From Agrypnia vestita (taxonomy: Eukaryota > Arthropoda > Insecta > Trichoptera > Phryganeidae), in assembly GCA_016648135.1 (NCBI GenBank), contig JADDOH010000486.1, positions 248,001-312,000 on the forward strand: a stretch of DNA of 64,000 bases, written 5' to 3'. The notes beneath the pieces are model-generated. The model was not told the DNA's origin, made no database searches, and saw nothing but the letters and a program-made list of their open reading frames with translations. This document shows, in pieces, positions 34,361 through 47,000 of this stretch. Position 1 is the first letter of the stretch. Each line of letters begins with the position of its first letter. A program made the translations under genes and the position numbers.

Positions 34361-35323
34361 GTTGACTTGACACCATCATTATTTATGTATACAAACATTA
34401 TTATAACATCTATTTATATCATACTCTGTCATTACCATCATACCAATTTATTTTAAATAGGTGTCATCGTCAGAGTTTAAATAAATTGAATTTTTTATAC
34501 TAAGGGATTTTATGTTTCTATCTGCCTTTGATTTTAAAGAATCAAAAAATATCTTTGGATTTCCAATAATTTATCTTATATCTTGGTATTTTATAGACCT
34601 TTACAAAATATGTAACACTACATTCTATTGAAAGGATATCACATCATATCTACAAAGATTGAAAACCAGAACTATATTTCCAAGAATCTATAGAAATCGT
34701 ACCTACATATCAAGGCATACACAAAAAGGCATTAACAAAGTAAAATCACTTGCTTTGTTATTTACAACGTCAAACCATACTCGAATCTCATTGCAGGGTA
34801 AAGGAAAATATTTTTTCTGTTTGAAGCTTCTGAAGATTGAAGACATTCAATGATAAAACAGATAAATAGATTATTATGGCAATGATAAAGAATTTATTTA
34901 ACACCATTATATATCTGTTTGGTATATTTTTAGTCATCTCTAATGAAGATGATGATAATCGAATCTTTTAAAGTAATAAAAACGAAATTTTAATAGATTT
35001 TAAGTATTTGAAATATAACATAAAATATAAAGAGAAAATGGAAGGAAACTCATTTTTAATAATGCAATTCAATCATAATTTTCAAGAGTAGTGGGAAATG
35101 TACCTTCATCAATTTTGGGTGCCACAGACATTTCAATAATTACTGTATTTGTTACAGCGAATTTGTATTTCTTATGAGACTATATTTTCACTAGTATAAA
35201 TGTATTTTACACTAGTGAAAATATAGAGTGGGGGCGGTGAAAACATGTCAATCTCTCCCACAGAACATAGATGATCTCTCTATACTGTGATGTCAATCAA
35301 TGAATTTACAGATTCACTGCACA

Positions 35324-35520
35324 TTTTTTTTTTTTTTTTTATATAAATAAATATGCGAACACGGAATACGTGTCTCATCAATATTCTTACTATTTTCAAA
35401 CTAAGCTAAACGCTTGTGCTATGAAAATAGGACTAACTTGCTAGTATGGGCTGAGATTCGAACCCGCTACCATTGGATCACGAGACGAGTGTCCTAACCA
35501 CAAGACCAACAAGCTACTCA
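35324..35520 (-). mobile_element. tRNA-derived SINE, full length
   Basis: Minus-strand order: tRNA head with GGTTAGGACACTCGTCTC and B-box GGTTCGAATC, body with ATAGCACAAGCGTTTAGC, ACGTATTCCGTGTTCGCA, and an A tail (T run at 35324-35340). It splits an older repeat that is intact at 1585-1780: ATTCACTGCACAT before it continues as ACATTATCTGTG after it, which fixes the insertion point. Confidence 0.8.
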
Positions 35521-35650
35521 TCTACATTATCTGTGAAAATATATTTTGTCCACGAATGCGCGCATTTCTCAAAGCATAGACAGTATATCGGTGAAACCAT
35601 CAATATTTTGCACACAAACGCATGAAATCTCCCAAAGCATAGAAAGTATA

Positions 35651-38359
35651 AAGCTGGCACTACACTTCGCGATTCGTACTCGTTTTGCGGTCCTATTTTA
35701 AGCCATGTATTCACTAGGGGACAAATTATCTCTCAACATCACGCGCGGCATAGACGTTGCAACGTCGCGCACTGTTCCGCGACGTCGCGCACAACATAGC
35801 GGGGCATTTCTACGTGCCGCGGAAACGTTGCCATGCGCACTAGGGTGTGTCACTTTTTTCAACTTTCGATTTTTCAAATTTAATAGTTCTCAAAAGTTGC
35901 ATTTTTATATGTTATTAAATGGTGTATTTACAGTTTTCCTTAATACTTGTACTTTTGGCTAGTTAAAAGGCCTTGAAATATAGAAAAAGTTGCAAAATAA
36001 CGTTCCAGTTAGAACAATATATTTTTTGTATTTACCAATTGTCTTAGTAATTAAATGCTTTTTTCTAATAATAATATAGCCAGCATAAGGAAAACGCCAT
36101 ATTTAAGTTCATTTTGATAATATGTTAGCTTAAATACCTACCCCCGTTCGGGAAATTTCGGCTTGTTTCGGGGCGCGCTCCCGTTATGCGTGCCTCATTA
36201 GGTCAGACTCCATACCGAACGGTTGTATTTGTTAGCTTACTTGTTTTCAACCGTCGTAAAGTTTCTACATATTATACGTAACAAAAAGTGTTTCATTCAT
36301 TCATGAAACGAATCACAATGGCATCGAATCCGTCAAGTTCAAAAGAAACTAGAGGTCGTACGAAATTACTTATTTTTGAGAAATATCCCGAAAAATTCAA
36401 AAGTACTATGTTACCAACTTATGGATATGTTTAACGACATTATGAGTGGGCGCGTCATGAAATGAAACAGTCAAGTAGTTTAGAACCACAAGCAAAAGTC
36501 TTCACTTCTCAAGTGGCTCGAACCGTTTTTGAAGTTTGGAAAAATGCAAGCATTGTGAGCCAGCTTCTATTATCATATTGCAAACAGTATAGGCTACTAT
36601 CGAAAAAATTCAACAAATAACCAAAAAGTCAATCGTATTTAGATAAAAAATAAAACTTTATAACTAAATCAACAATTCTTTTTGACATTGCTGCGTGCAA
36701 ACGCAAAAATTATTCTTCTTGTAAATGTGGAAAAAATAAAACTGTTCCGATTAAAGACCACCCATTTCTTGAAGACCAAAGAACCTTCAGATGCATAGGC
36801 ATTGGAAACATAGTTAAAGGAAGAGAAAATTGAGAAAGTACAAAAAAATTCGAAAAGTTGGCTGCAGTATGTTATCGTTATGGCGTATCGCACAGAGCAG
36901 ACGCTACTATTGCTTCGGCTACACTGAGTGATATCTGGGAGGTATCAAATGTTGACAAATGACAACAAAATTGTAATAGAATAGGGTATACGAGAGTTTT
37001 CAAAGCTCGTGCCTCGCAAAAATCATTGTCGAGATCTTTCGTGATACTACAAATCAATTTTCAGAGCGATCATTATTACGACATGATTTCCTGGCAGGAT
37101 GAAAAACTTATTCTGACTGAACTACCGCTTTTGAGCAATGTACTTATAAAGTGAAGAGCTGAGAACAGTTTTCGTCGAACGAAATGTCCGAATATTCGAT
37201 TTTACCAAGTCCCTGCCACACACAGTCAGTAGAAAGAAATCTACTGACTGTGTGTGGCAGGGAAATGTGTGGATGCCTTAAATTGACGACTGTAGCTGCA
37301 GGTTCTGTCGTAGGGTAAACAGTTAGAGAAGGTTTTATTGCAGCCAAGCAGAATTCCAGGAAAATTATGCCAATGTTTAATTCTAAAAAATAACTTTTGC
37401 TGTCTTTGAAAATACTCTTTTTGGAAACTTTTGTATGTTTTATAATTTTTTTAAAAAATAATTCAGCTTAATATTTGCAGTAAATTTGTTTTATTATATT
37501 ATCTATATATATATTAACGAAATTAAGTAATCTGATAAAAATAATGTAGAAGAAAACAGCACTTTTATTACCTCTGAAAAATCACTAAAAACCAACATTT
37601 TCAGAATATTTGGCTCGCTAGAACCAGCCAAAAGTATACTTGAATTGCATTTTTTTTTGCATTTTTGTGTAGTTATAAATTCAATGCAACTTTTGATAAC
37701 TATTAAGTTTAAAAATAAAAAAACTTTTTTTTTTCGCCATACAAAGTGACACACCCTAATGCGCACGGTACTCGAGCGAGCTCACGGGGACATCGGGCTG
37801 CGCGTCAGTATCACGTGGTATGTTTAAAGTGAATGTGAATGCGTTGTATCTGTCAACTGACATTTGTGAGGAAACGAAATTATTGTTCTCCAACTCATCG
37901 CCGTTCAATTTTGTGGGACACTTCAAACCGTGAATATAAAAATAAAATGATGTGAGGGCCAACAGCGTTCCTAAATATTATCTTGCTTGGCTATGGAAGA
38001 CAAAAATCCGTCAGACATTCGAAGATCGCATAGAATATCCATCCTTCTTTCTCTTTGCAGTAAATAATTTCGCACCTACCACCTTTTTCTCTTACGTTTC
38101 GATAAACTCGTTAAAATAAATAGATACGCAGCTGTCAACATAACCTCATCGGGCGACAAGTGATATGCGAGTCCCTGTGTACACGTTAAATGACTGCGTT
38201 ATTGTCCCCGAATCATGAGCGTAGATGTTGATGCGACATGCCGCGCGGAATGTTTCGCGATTTGTCCCCTAGTGAACACATGGCTTTAACTCCTCAATTA
38301 AAATAGGACAGCGACATCGCAAAACGAATACGAATCGCGAAGTGAGATGTGTCGGCTTA
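35651..38359. mobile_element. CpG-rich palindromic DNA element, split by a hAT element
   Basis: The left end GCACTACACTTCGCGATTCG is mirrored near 38330-38359 (CGAATCGCGAAGTG...GGCTT). An inner inverted pair, AGCCATGTATTCACTAGGGG at 35701 and CCCCTAGTGAACACATGGCT at 38265, is also present. The body is unusually rich in CpG for this window (GACGTCGCGCACAACATAGC). A hAT element sits at 35841-37758. A related, rearranged copy is at 40386-40945. No transposase frame; exact borders are uncertain. Confidence 0.65.
35841..37758. mobile_element. hAT element with TAGGGTGTGTCAC ends
   Basis: Begins TAGGGTGTGTCACTTTTT and ends AAAGTGACACACCCTA. It is bounded by a perfect 8-bp duplication ATGCGCAC (35833-35840 and 37759-37766), confirmed by the uninterrupted sequence in the related element near 40790. 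It is 1.9 kb long. Plus-strand remnants such as MKRITMASNPSSSKETRGRT at 36304 and ACKRKNYSSCKCGKNKTV near 36690 suggest a decayed transposase-type protein that I cannot name. A perfect 23-bp hairpin lies at 37211-37262. Confidence 0.85.
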
Positions 38360-39440
38360 AAGATCGCGCACTCTGGGTTTTTAAGATATCTGACGACTGC
38401 GGAAACAAAAAATTCTATTTTTTTCGAAAAATAAAATTATATTTATTGCTGAAAATGAAAAATAGATTTCACAATAAAATATATTAAATTTGAACACAAT
38501 ATTTATCAAACATCTGACAATTATAGAACATAAGAGACAGGATGCATATTTGTAATATTATGGAATTTGTTTTCGTTTAGGTAAACATTACTTAGGTACT
38601 GTTCGGTGATTATTCCGGGCAAGATTTTCACGGATAAAAAAATCTTTTTGGCATTAGTCATAAGTAAGCATTAAAAACATCAACAATCCAAATACCTTGA
38701 ACATTTTTTTCAAATAAAATATCAAAAATATATCTGGCCTGCAATAATCCTGTCCTGAATAATCAATGTCCGCAAAAAAACTTGTCTAGAATAATCAGTG
38801 TCTGTAAAATGCATAAAAATTCTGTCCACGAAACTCGCATCCGTGAAATTGAGAGCTTGATTGAAGTGATGTACTTAGTTCAATTTCAATCTGGATCTAA
38901 ACCAAAAGTCATCTGTCTTATTATCAAATGATATCATTTTGGTTGTACATTAGAAAATTACATAGAATTAGTAAATTTTGCTTGTAAAAAATTCGTACAT
39001 CTATGTCCTTATTTTCTGAGTGAAATGAAGAGGTTAGGGTAGGTAAAACTTAATAAAACGAGTGTTTTGTTATTAATTTTTTTCATTGTTCGTTTCAGGT
39101 AAATGAATTAAATTTATACATGTATTGATTAAAATATTTAATGTGATTCTGCGAGGGCTAACGGTTTCTTTTTAAGCCACTTTTCGTGTAAAGTAAGCCT
39201 GTTAAAGTTTCAGTAGAAAGTCTATTTCTGATCTGTTTTCATAAGAAACAGACGCTCAACGTTTGCACTGCTATGTGGCAATGTGAGCAAATTGTTAACA
39301 AATTGGGCCAATAATGTAAATATTTGCGACGAATCGCCTTTCTTTATTTAACACACATGAAGCCAAAAATCATCTGGTTTAATTATCTGTTCCTTTTGAA
39401 ATGGAAGACTTGTGTTTCTAAGAGCTCGCTATTCCCGGTC
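38360..39440. other. AT-rich DNA, no gene
   Basis: Nothing beyond short ORFs was found between the CpG-rich element and the possible small minus-strand gene. Confidence 0.4.
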
Positions 39441-39449
39441 TCGCTCCGT

Positions 39450-39764
39450 CAGGTCTGTTGGACATAATCTTGAAAATAAAGATAGTTAAATGAAAACTAA
39501 GTAAAGTGCAGCAGACTCAACTCATTAATAAAATATTTGAAGTTAAGGATAAAAATATTACTTGGAAACATTTGCCCCAAATGAGCTATAGATGGTACAG
39601 AACGTTTAGAATTTGGGTCCATCAATGTCTCAGGGTTTATAAATCTTAAGTTCTTCAGCCTTTGTCTCTGCTCATCTTCAAAGGGGAAGCGAAATTTTTT
39701 TGTCCTTTCTTTTTTTAGTGGGAGTAACATTCCGCTCTTCATCACTGTCACTGCTTATCTCCAT
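39450..39764 (-). CDS. Possible small two-exon gene with a frame break
   Basis: From the ATG at 39764 the minus strand reads MEISSDSDEERNVTPTKKRK, an acidic then basic start typical of nuclear proteins. After an A-rich run (AAAAAAAGAAAGGACAAAAA) the coding look continues in another frame: KKFRFPFEDEQRQRLKNLRF, then INPETLMDPNSKRSVPSIAH and LGQMFP. A GTAATA donor follows at 39561-39556. An AG acceptor near 39471 could add NYVQQT and a stop. The frame change falls in a homopolymer-rich stretch, so it may be a sequencing error or a real pseudogenising indel. The family is unknown. Upstream DNA (39860-40000) has some CpG. Confidence 0.28.
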
Positions 39765-40385
39765 AATTGAGTTCAATTAAATTGAGCAGAAAGCTGAACA
39801 ATATCGGAAGATAGAAATCAAAACCACTCCTTATTGTTTTTAGGTTAAGTTTACAGATTAGATTACACTTTGGTTGTGTAAGTTCCCCCCTTCGAGACGA
39901 GACGTTTCGTTTTACAAAGTCACAGCTCTATGGAATGGGAATTTTGTTTATAAAATAAATGACGCGAGTGTTGTGTTGGTGAAGGGAGTCTGCGGAAGTA
40001 TGAAAGAAACGGAACATTTATTAGCTTTTTTTCACGAATGAAAAGGAAATTATACCCATTCAGCCTAATGAGCTGTTATTTTGTAAAATTGTACAATTTG
40101 TAATTTTGTTAATTGATACAAAATACGTAGATTCTGGGACTGAAGATCGTAGGATTGCAGGAAAAGCTTAAGGTACGTAGACCTACGTAAAAATACGCAG
40201 AGTTGGCAACGCTGGTTGTGCGTAAGTATATAACATTCTTAAATTCATCAAACAATAATTGCGAAGTGAAGTATCGGCTTTATATTTCCATTTACGTCTA
40301 CCTTATAAATTTTACGATAAAATTGAAAATATGTAAACGAAACTTTTGCTTTTAATATATATATATATATATCTATATAATATAT

Positions 40386-40945
40386 ATATATATAAATTAA
40401 TTTCGCACCCACCACCTTTTTCTCCTCTTACGTTTCGATAAACTCGTTAAAATAAATAGATACGCAGCTGTCATCATAACCTCATCGAGCGACATTTCCG
40501 CAATAAGTGTAAATAGATACGCAGCTGTCATCGTAACCTCATCGGGCGACATTTCCGCGACAAGTGAACGTCAAAATCGACCGCGTCATTGACCCTGAAA
40601 CATGAACATGAAACAAAGGACGTATATTCTATGCGATCTTCGATCGATACAGCTCGATGAGTTCAAGAACAATTTCGTTTCCCCACATTGTCATCTTGAC
40701 AGATACAGCGCATGCGTATTCACTTGTAAACATACCACGTGGTACTGACGCGCGGCGTAATGTCCCCGTGTGCTCGCTCGGGTACCGTGCGCATGGCAAC
40801 GTTGCCACGGCACGTAGAAATGCCCCGCTATGTTGTGCGCGACGTCGCGGAACAGTGCACGACGTTACGACGTCACGTAGACTCTATGCTGCGCGTAATG
40901 TTGAGGGACAATTTGTCCCCTAGTGAATACATGGCTTTAGGATTT
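40386..40945. mobile_element. CpG-rich palindromic element, second copy
   Basis: It shares TTTCGATAAACTCG, AGATACGCAGCTGTC and ACCTCATCG with the right half of the 35.6-38.4 kb element. It also shares, inverted, GCATGGCAACGTTGCCACGG and CCCCTAGTGAATACATGGCT with its left half. Order and orientation differ, so one copy is rearranged. TA repeats precede it (40357-40395). Confidence 0.6.
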
Positions 40946-40994
40946 ATATGGAGCATTATCGAACAAACTCTACGCGGCATTTTTAAACTACAAT

Positions 40995-41008
40995 GTTGTC
41001 ATGGAAAT
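40995..41008 (+). promoter_or_regulatory. X-box-like motif upstream of DRC3
   Basis: GTTGTCATGGAAAT matches 11 of 14 positions of the palindromic X-box GTTGCCATGGCAAC bound by RFX factors, which drive ciliary genes. It ends 87 bases before the DRC3 start codon, the usual place for X-boxes in insect and nematode ciliary genes. The motif is imperfect, so this is a candidate only. Confidence 0.4.
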
Positions 41009-41095
41009 AGTAATTAATGATTTAACTTTTGCATGACTCATATCTTCAGATAATAATAAAATAAAAACATTGTATTTATTGTATTTCCCGTAATT

Positions 41096-44000
41096 ATGTC
41101 GAGTGTTATTATTCATCCTGCTGTTGAACCGGGTGTTATTGATAATAATATGTTAATCAAATGTGTGTTAGAACAAGGTCCCAAAGGAGAAGCTGGCCGC
41201 TTATTTGCTGAAGAAGGTGTCCATCTTGAAGAAGTACAAATATTACGCTTAGAGTTTTTGAATATAATTCGTATTGATCATCTTTGGATGCTAAAGTCAT
41301 TGACAAAATTATCTTTAAACCATAATCTTATTGAAATGATTGAAAACTTAGATCAATTAAAAAATCTTAAAGAGTTAGATTTGTCATTCAACTCTATAAG
41401 TGTAATAGAAAATCTAAATGAGCTTATCAACATTGAGTTGTTGATTTTAAGCTATAACAAAATTAAGAAAATTGAAAACCTTGATAATCTTGAAAAACTA
41501 ATTGTAATTGGACTCGCTGGGAACAAAATTACTGATTATAAAGAAGTATGTATAATTATTATTTATCAAAAATATCACAATCAAATTTTCTTAATTTAAT
41601 CTGAAAAAGATTTCAAAAATTTTTTGGGAACAAATTATTAAAAAATGTCAAAATTTAAAAAAAAATCAATATATTATAGATGTCTCACAGAGACGAAATT
41701 ATATTTTTATGGGAAAGTAGGTATAGAAGTCTTTGGGTGTAGGGCTTACGACATATCGTATGACTGGCTTAAGTGATCACTTTACACAATGTAACATAAT
41801 ATATTGATTGATTAATGATGTCCCTGTAAAGAAAATCCAGTACCGTGTTTTAATTTTGAGGGATTCCTAAGGGAGGACATAACTTGTACTATATCGCATT
41901 GGGGCATATTATTACTATATTCATGTAAAAGTACTATCATGTAGCTTTGTTTTTCAGTATGCAGCATTTTGGCGATGTGTAAATAGTTTTTTTAGTATTA
42001 AATATGTCGAATTACATACCAACAAAACAGCATTTGCGGGGAGTTTTGCATTATAGACGTTACTTGATGAAGACCTGTGTCAAACGGAAGATAAACTTGC
42101 AGAATCATTGGGAGTTGATCGTTCAACCATTTTTATATCTTACATGCACTAGTATAATTCAAAAGTAAGGAAAATGGGTACCGTACGAACTGAAGCCATT
42201 AGACATAGAAATTTGTGACCAACTACTCCAACGACAGAATCGAAAAGGTTATGAAAAGTGGATACAATATATCATCCCGAGTGTAAAAAATCATGTGGTA
42301 CTACCGGCTATGCATCAACATCGATGGCAAAGCCGGAAATCCCTGGATCGAAGCTCTTGCTCTGTATTCGGTGAGATCTGCTTGGTGTATGATGTTCTAT
42401 GAGCTACTTGGTACTATGAGATGCTCCAACCTAACAAAACCATCTCGGGCGATAGGTATCGACTACAATTGATTCGATTGAGCCGAGCATTGAAAAATGG
42501 TCGCAATACGAGCAGAGACATGATTTAGTTATTCTTCAGTATGACAATGCTCGGCCTCATGTTGCAAGGCCAGTCAAAACATACTAGAAACGTTGAAATA
42601 GGAAGTCCAACCCCACTAGCTGTATTTTCCAGACATTGTTCATTCTGATTTACCACTTGTTTCGATCGATGACTCATGGTCTGTCTGAGCAACACTTCAC
42701 TTTTTATGTAGATACCAAAAATGGGTTGAGTCATGGATAGCCTCAAAACACGAGTCGTTTTTCCCACATGGTATCCGTACACTGCCAGAAAGATGGGAAA
42801 AAGTAGTGGCTAGTGATGGAAAATACTTTGAATGATCAACTTGTGGTCACATTTTAAAAATAAACCTGTAATTTTATAAGAAAATCTTTTGAAATTAATC
42901 CACGGTCCTATTGCATATTTTGAAATAAAACAATGACAAGATAATCTTCGTTCACCTGGTAGAAAAAAATCAGCCTCAAATTGTTATTTCTTTTGAAATA
43001 CTTGAATGATGCACATTTATGTGTTTGGAGAACTTTTACTTGTGATTAGAAAATAGGTTCAGAATTTTAAAAAGTTTTTTGTCTTCTGAAAGAACACTAA
43101 CACTTTGTGGTGACATATAGATTTAATTAAATAAAATCAAAATAACTTTGCTTTTACCACTTAATCTAATATCTATCAAAATGTTTCGAGAACGATGTTC
43201 TCATCTTCGGGATAACTTATATACTGTAGCAGTACCTGTCCAACCCTGAGCAATATACCTATTGCTCGACCCAGAGTTTTGTTTATATTAACACACTCAA
43301 AATCTCCACGATGTAAACAAAGGGGTCGAGTTAGGGATAGACCTCCGCGCTTCATCTATTCCTTTGTTCGTCATTACATATTACTTGTACACTTTAACTT
43401 GCTTCTGGGGCCTTTCTCCGGCAAGAAACAAACATTTACATCTGATCGCTCTTTCATTCCATCGCCCTACCAACCTTCCCTACAATACTTTTAATAAAAA
43501 ATACAAATGTACATACATATTTTATTTGCATTTTTAAAACGTTCTGTTTTTGATCAAACAATTGGCCATAACTGTATTTATTCATTTTAAAAATTAAAAA
43601 GTTAGTAGCTGAATGTCAGCTTTTCTTTGTTAAACTCTCAGAGAAATATGTACATATATACAACAATCTTTAGGAGGAAAGGTTAATCAATAGAAACAGA
43701 TGAGAGAACATTTTGTATTTCAGGCTATTTATCTCCGAAACTTTCCAGAGCTTCGGTCTGTGAGTTTCAAAGATAATCCATGCTGTAAAAACACAGACAC
43801 TGCTATGTTTCTAAAAGCAGCTCTACCCAAAGTCACCTACATTGATTATATTTTGGTATCAGAGGAAGACAGAGAGGAAAGTGTAGACAAGTTTTCGTAA
43901 GTATAGATGATATCACAAATTATGGTTTTTGGGGGCGGATGGATTTAAATGCATAGCTCTTTCTTGGCAATGCCGGAGGGTAAAAAACATGTATGTTCTA

Positions 44001-47000
44001 TTGAGTTGAGATTTGTTTTAAATGTTGCTATTTTTCCAAGTTAAGATATATTCAATGCTGAATAATTAACTTAATTTGAATACAAGTAGTTTGGACATTT
44101 TGTAAACATGTTCATTTAACTTTGAAGAAACATATAATTTACTCATATAATAGCTCATGTTGTAATGATGCCTGTTTACCCTAAGAGAAAAATACGTTTA
44201 AATTTGCATATTTAAATTGATTCTAAATGTTTGAATAATAAAAATTATGCTCCTCAATAAAATAGTTAAAAATATAAAAACATGTTTTTACAGTTCAATA
44301 ATTAACAAATTGAATGAGATAGATGAAGCAAAAGAAATCGCAAGACAAAAGCAGGAATTGTATGACGCCAAAGTCAAATTCTACGCCATGTCCTTTGTAG
44401 AGTACCTGAGTGGTCCGGAGCTGTTCGATAATATGTATGAGCTAGATATTGACGGGTCTTTACTGCTGAAAGCTGGAGGGGAAATGATATTGGCACATGA
44501 AGAGTATCCTTTTATGATTTAAATCTTTCAGCTACACTTGAAGTTATTTACATACACGCATAAGACAATATTAGAGCTCAATAATAAAGGATAACATTAA
44601 TTTTTTTTATGGTAAAACTTTTATTAATGGTAAAAATCACTTATTGACTTATCTTACTTTGATTTAATCCATTTACAAGTTTTGGAATGTCTTTTCAATA
44701 GAACTACAAATAAATGGTATAGCCAGCTAAGGTAAGGTAAGGAGTAAGCAAATGACTTTACATGTTTAGAACTTTTATGAAAATGGTGTAATAAGAGTGC
44801 GTGTTCATGGCGACACTCTGGCAAGTGGCTGTATGTACCGATACATATTGGTTGATTCAAATTTCTTTACTATGCCATAGAAAAATAATGGCTCAGCGGC
44901 GATTACTTACTGACCTTGGGAGCGACTCTAAAGATTCTATAGACCTGTTGTTTGAACAGTAGTTATTTTAAAAATGAAGAAAAACACGGATCGTTGCATT
45001 TTTCACCAATTAAATAACCCATTTTAACAAAAATGTATGTTTTTTTCTTAATTCTTTCTATTGTACATCTTTTCATTTAAGAAAGACAATTGAATTAGTA
45101 CATATGTGTAAGCCATGCGTACAAGGCACATTTTTTTGTTGCGTTGGTATTTATACCCGTAAACACCAACACAATGAAACAATTTGTGTTATACGCACGG
45201 CTTACACATACTAATTTGTTTGTCTTTCTTAGATGGAAAGATCTATACTACTGAACAAACAACTGGACCTGTATGCATAATATGCTCTGTCGTAGTGGCA
45301 CAGCTAGAGGAGGGGGGAACAAAACTAGAAATCAGAAGTTTTTCAAAATAATTTTCAAATTAAAATATATTTTTTTTTATGTTATGTTGTGTCGTCTATT
45401 TGATACTTATGAATTAACGGTCGTATAAGACGGGAATAGTCTAACACTTGTACATTACCCACAGTATTACATGAAATTGTCTTTATCAACTCCCCAAGTT
45501 TAAATCCTTAGTTCATAAAATACATGTATTAATTACACTAACAATTGGTTGTTTCCAAATATGAATGGCATGTTTTCTTAATAGTTTAAATTAATAAGAT
45601 ATCGAGAATTTTATGTGGAAACGATGCAAGCTCTTGTGGATTTTGGTCTGTCACAGTACTCTGTGAGGAAGAAAGAAGTAGAGATATTTCAAGAAGTAAT
45701 GGACGAAGCGAGAGAGGGATGTTCACAAAGAAGCAAAGAGTAAGTTTTAAGCAACAGTAAATCACATTAACTAGAGTAACAAGTAAAAATAATATATATC
45801 TCACGGGGCAACGTGAGGATTGTGTTATAATTTAAGTATCCATGAAAATATTTCACATGTGGAGAATTATTTTTCATGAATAATATACTGTTTCATGAGA
45901 AGGACTACAGATGTCTCTAGCATAGTCCCATCAAATACGTAAATCACTTTTTTTAAATGTGTGGATGTTCTTACAATGGAATTGGTGAACATTGCATTGT
46001 GTAGAGTGATCACTTAAGCCAGCTCATAAAGGTTTTAAGCCCTGGGCCATCGTATTAAAGACTTCCATACATGTGTGGGGGGGCGTGTGTTGTCTTCTTT
46101 TGTCTGTAGTTCCCAGATGTGGGAAATAGATAACATTAATTCAAGTTAATCTCCACCCACGTTTTGTAGTTATCAGTGAAAATGAGGGGAAGTTGCTTTA
46201 TGATCACCACTCGTATTAAACGGAAATTCCCCGAAGTCATGGAAGGTTTAATGAATTTATTTACTCTATAAAACCAATACAAGTTACACAGAATTACAAT
46301 AATAAAGAAAATGAAAAAGACACGATGGAACAGGGCCTCCGGCCTACCGGCCGGCCAGAGGTGTTGAGGGACTGACATGCCCATACAGGGCGTAGGATAT
46401 TTTAATATGTTTTGGTAACAAATAACTCTCTTGAAGTCTTGCTGACAGTGCTCGGTTGTTGACCCGCGTCTCCATGCGCCTTTTTCAACTGTGTTTTGTC
46501 TGCCAAGCAAATCCACTGCGTCAAGGGGTCAGCTTCTTTATTCATTTTGGCGCGTGTTGGTCGTGACGTAGATTGGTGGTTGTGTATTTATGGGGTGAAA
46601 TGCCATACATGTTTCTCATTTAATCTCTCAATTTATCTTAATTAACATTTTTCAGTTGTGGAAAGAATCATCATAGTTCCGATTATTTTTTATGGAATAA
46701 CTTACTTTAACATACAAGTGATTTTAAGTACAAAATTTATATCTGTTCGCTTTCAACAGTCTGGAGTTCAGTCCGATAAAATTAATTCATATACAAGCGA
46801 CATAACTTTGTTCGAGTCTAGCAAAAATGTTAACTCTTTAAAAAATAACCCAGTCTGGCAGTCATTTATACCGTTGAACAAGGCTTCCTAGAGTTTTTTG
46901 GGTGGCTTTAATGCATAATATTTCTTAAATTGCACAATATAATTAAACTGTTATTATAAAAAAATATTACTCCTAAATGGTAAAATGAAAGTATGCATGC

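Noticed and set aside
46136..46516. Minus-strand ORF of 126 codons
   Set aside because: Mixed composition, a hydrophobic low-complexity stretch, no recognisable motif, and it lies in a repeat-like intron block of DRC3.
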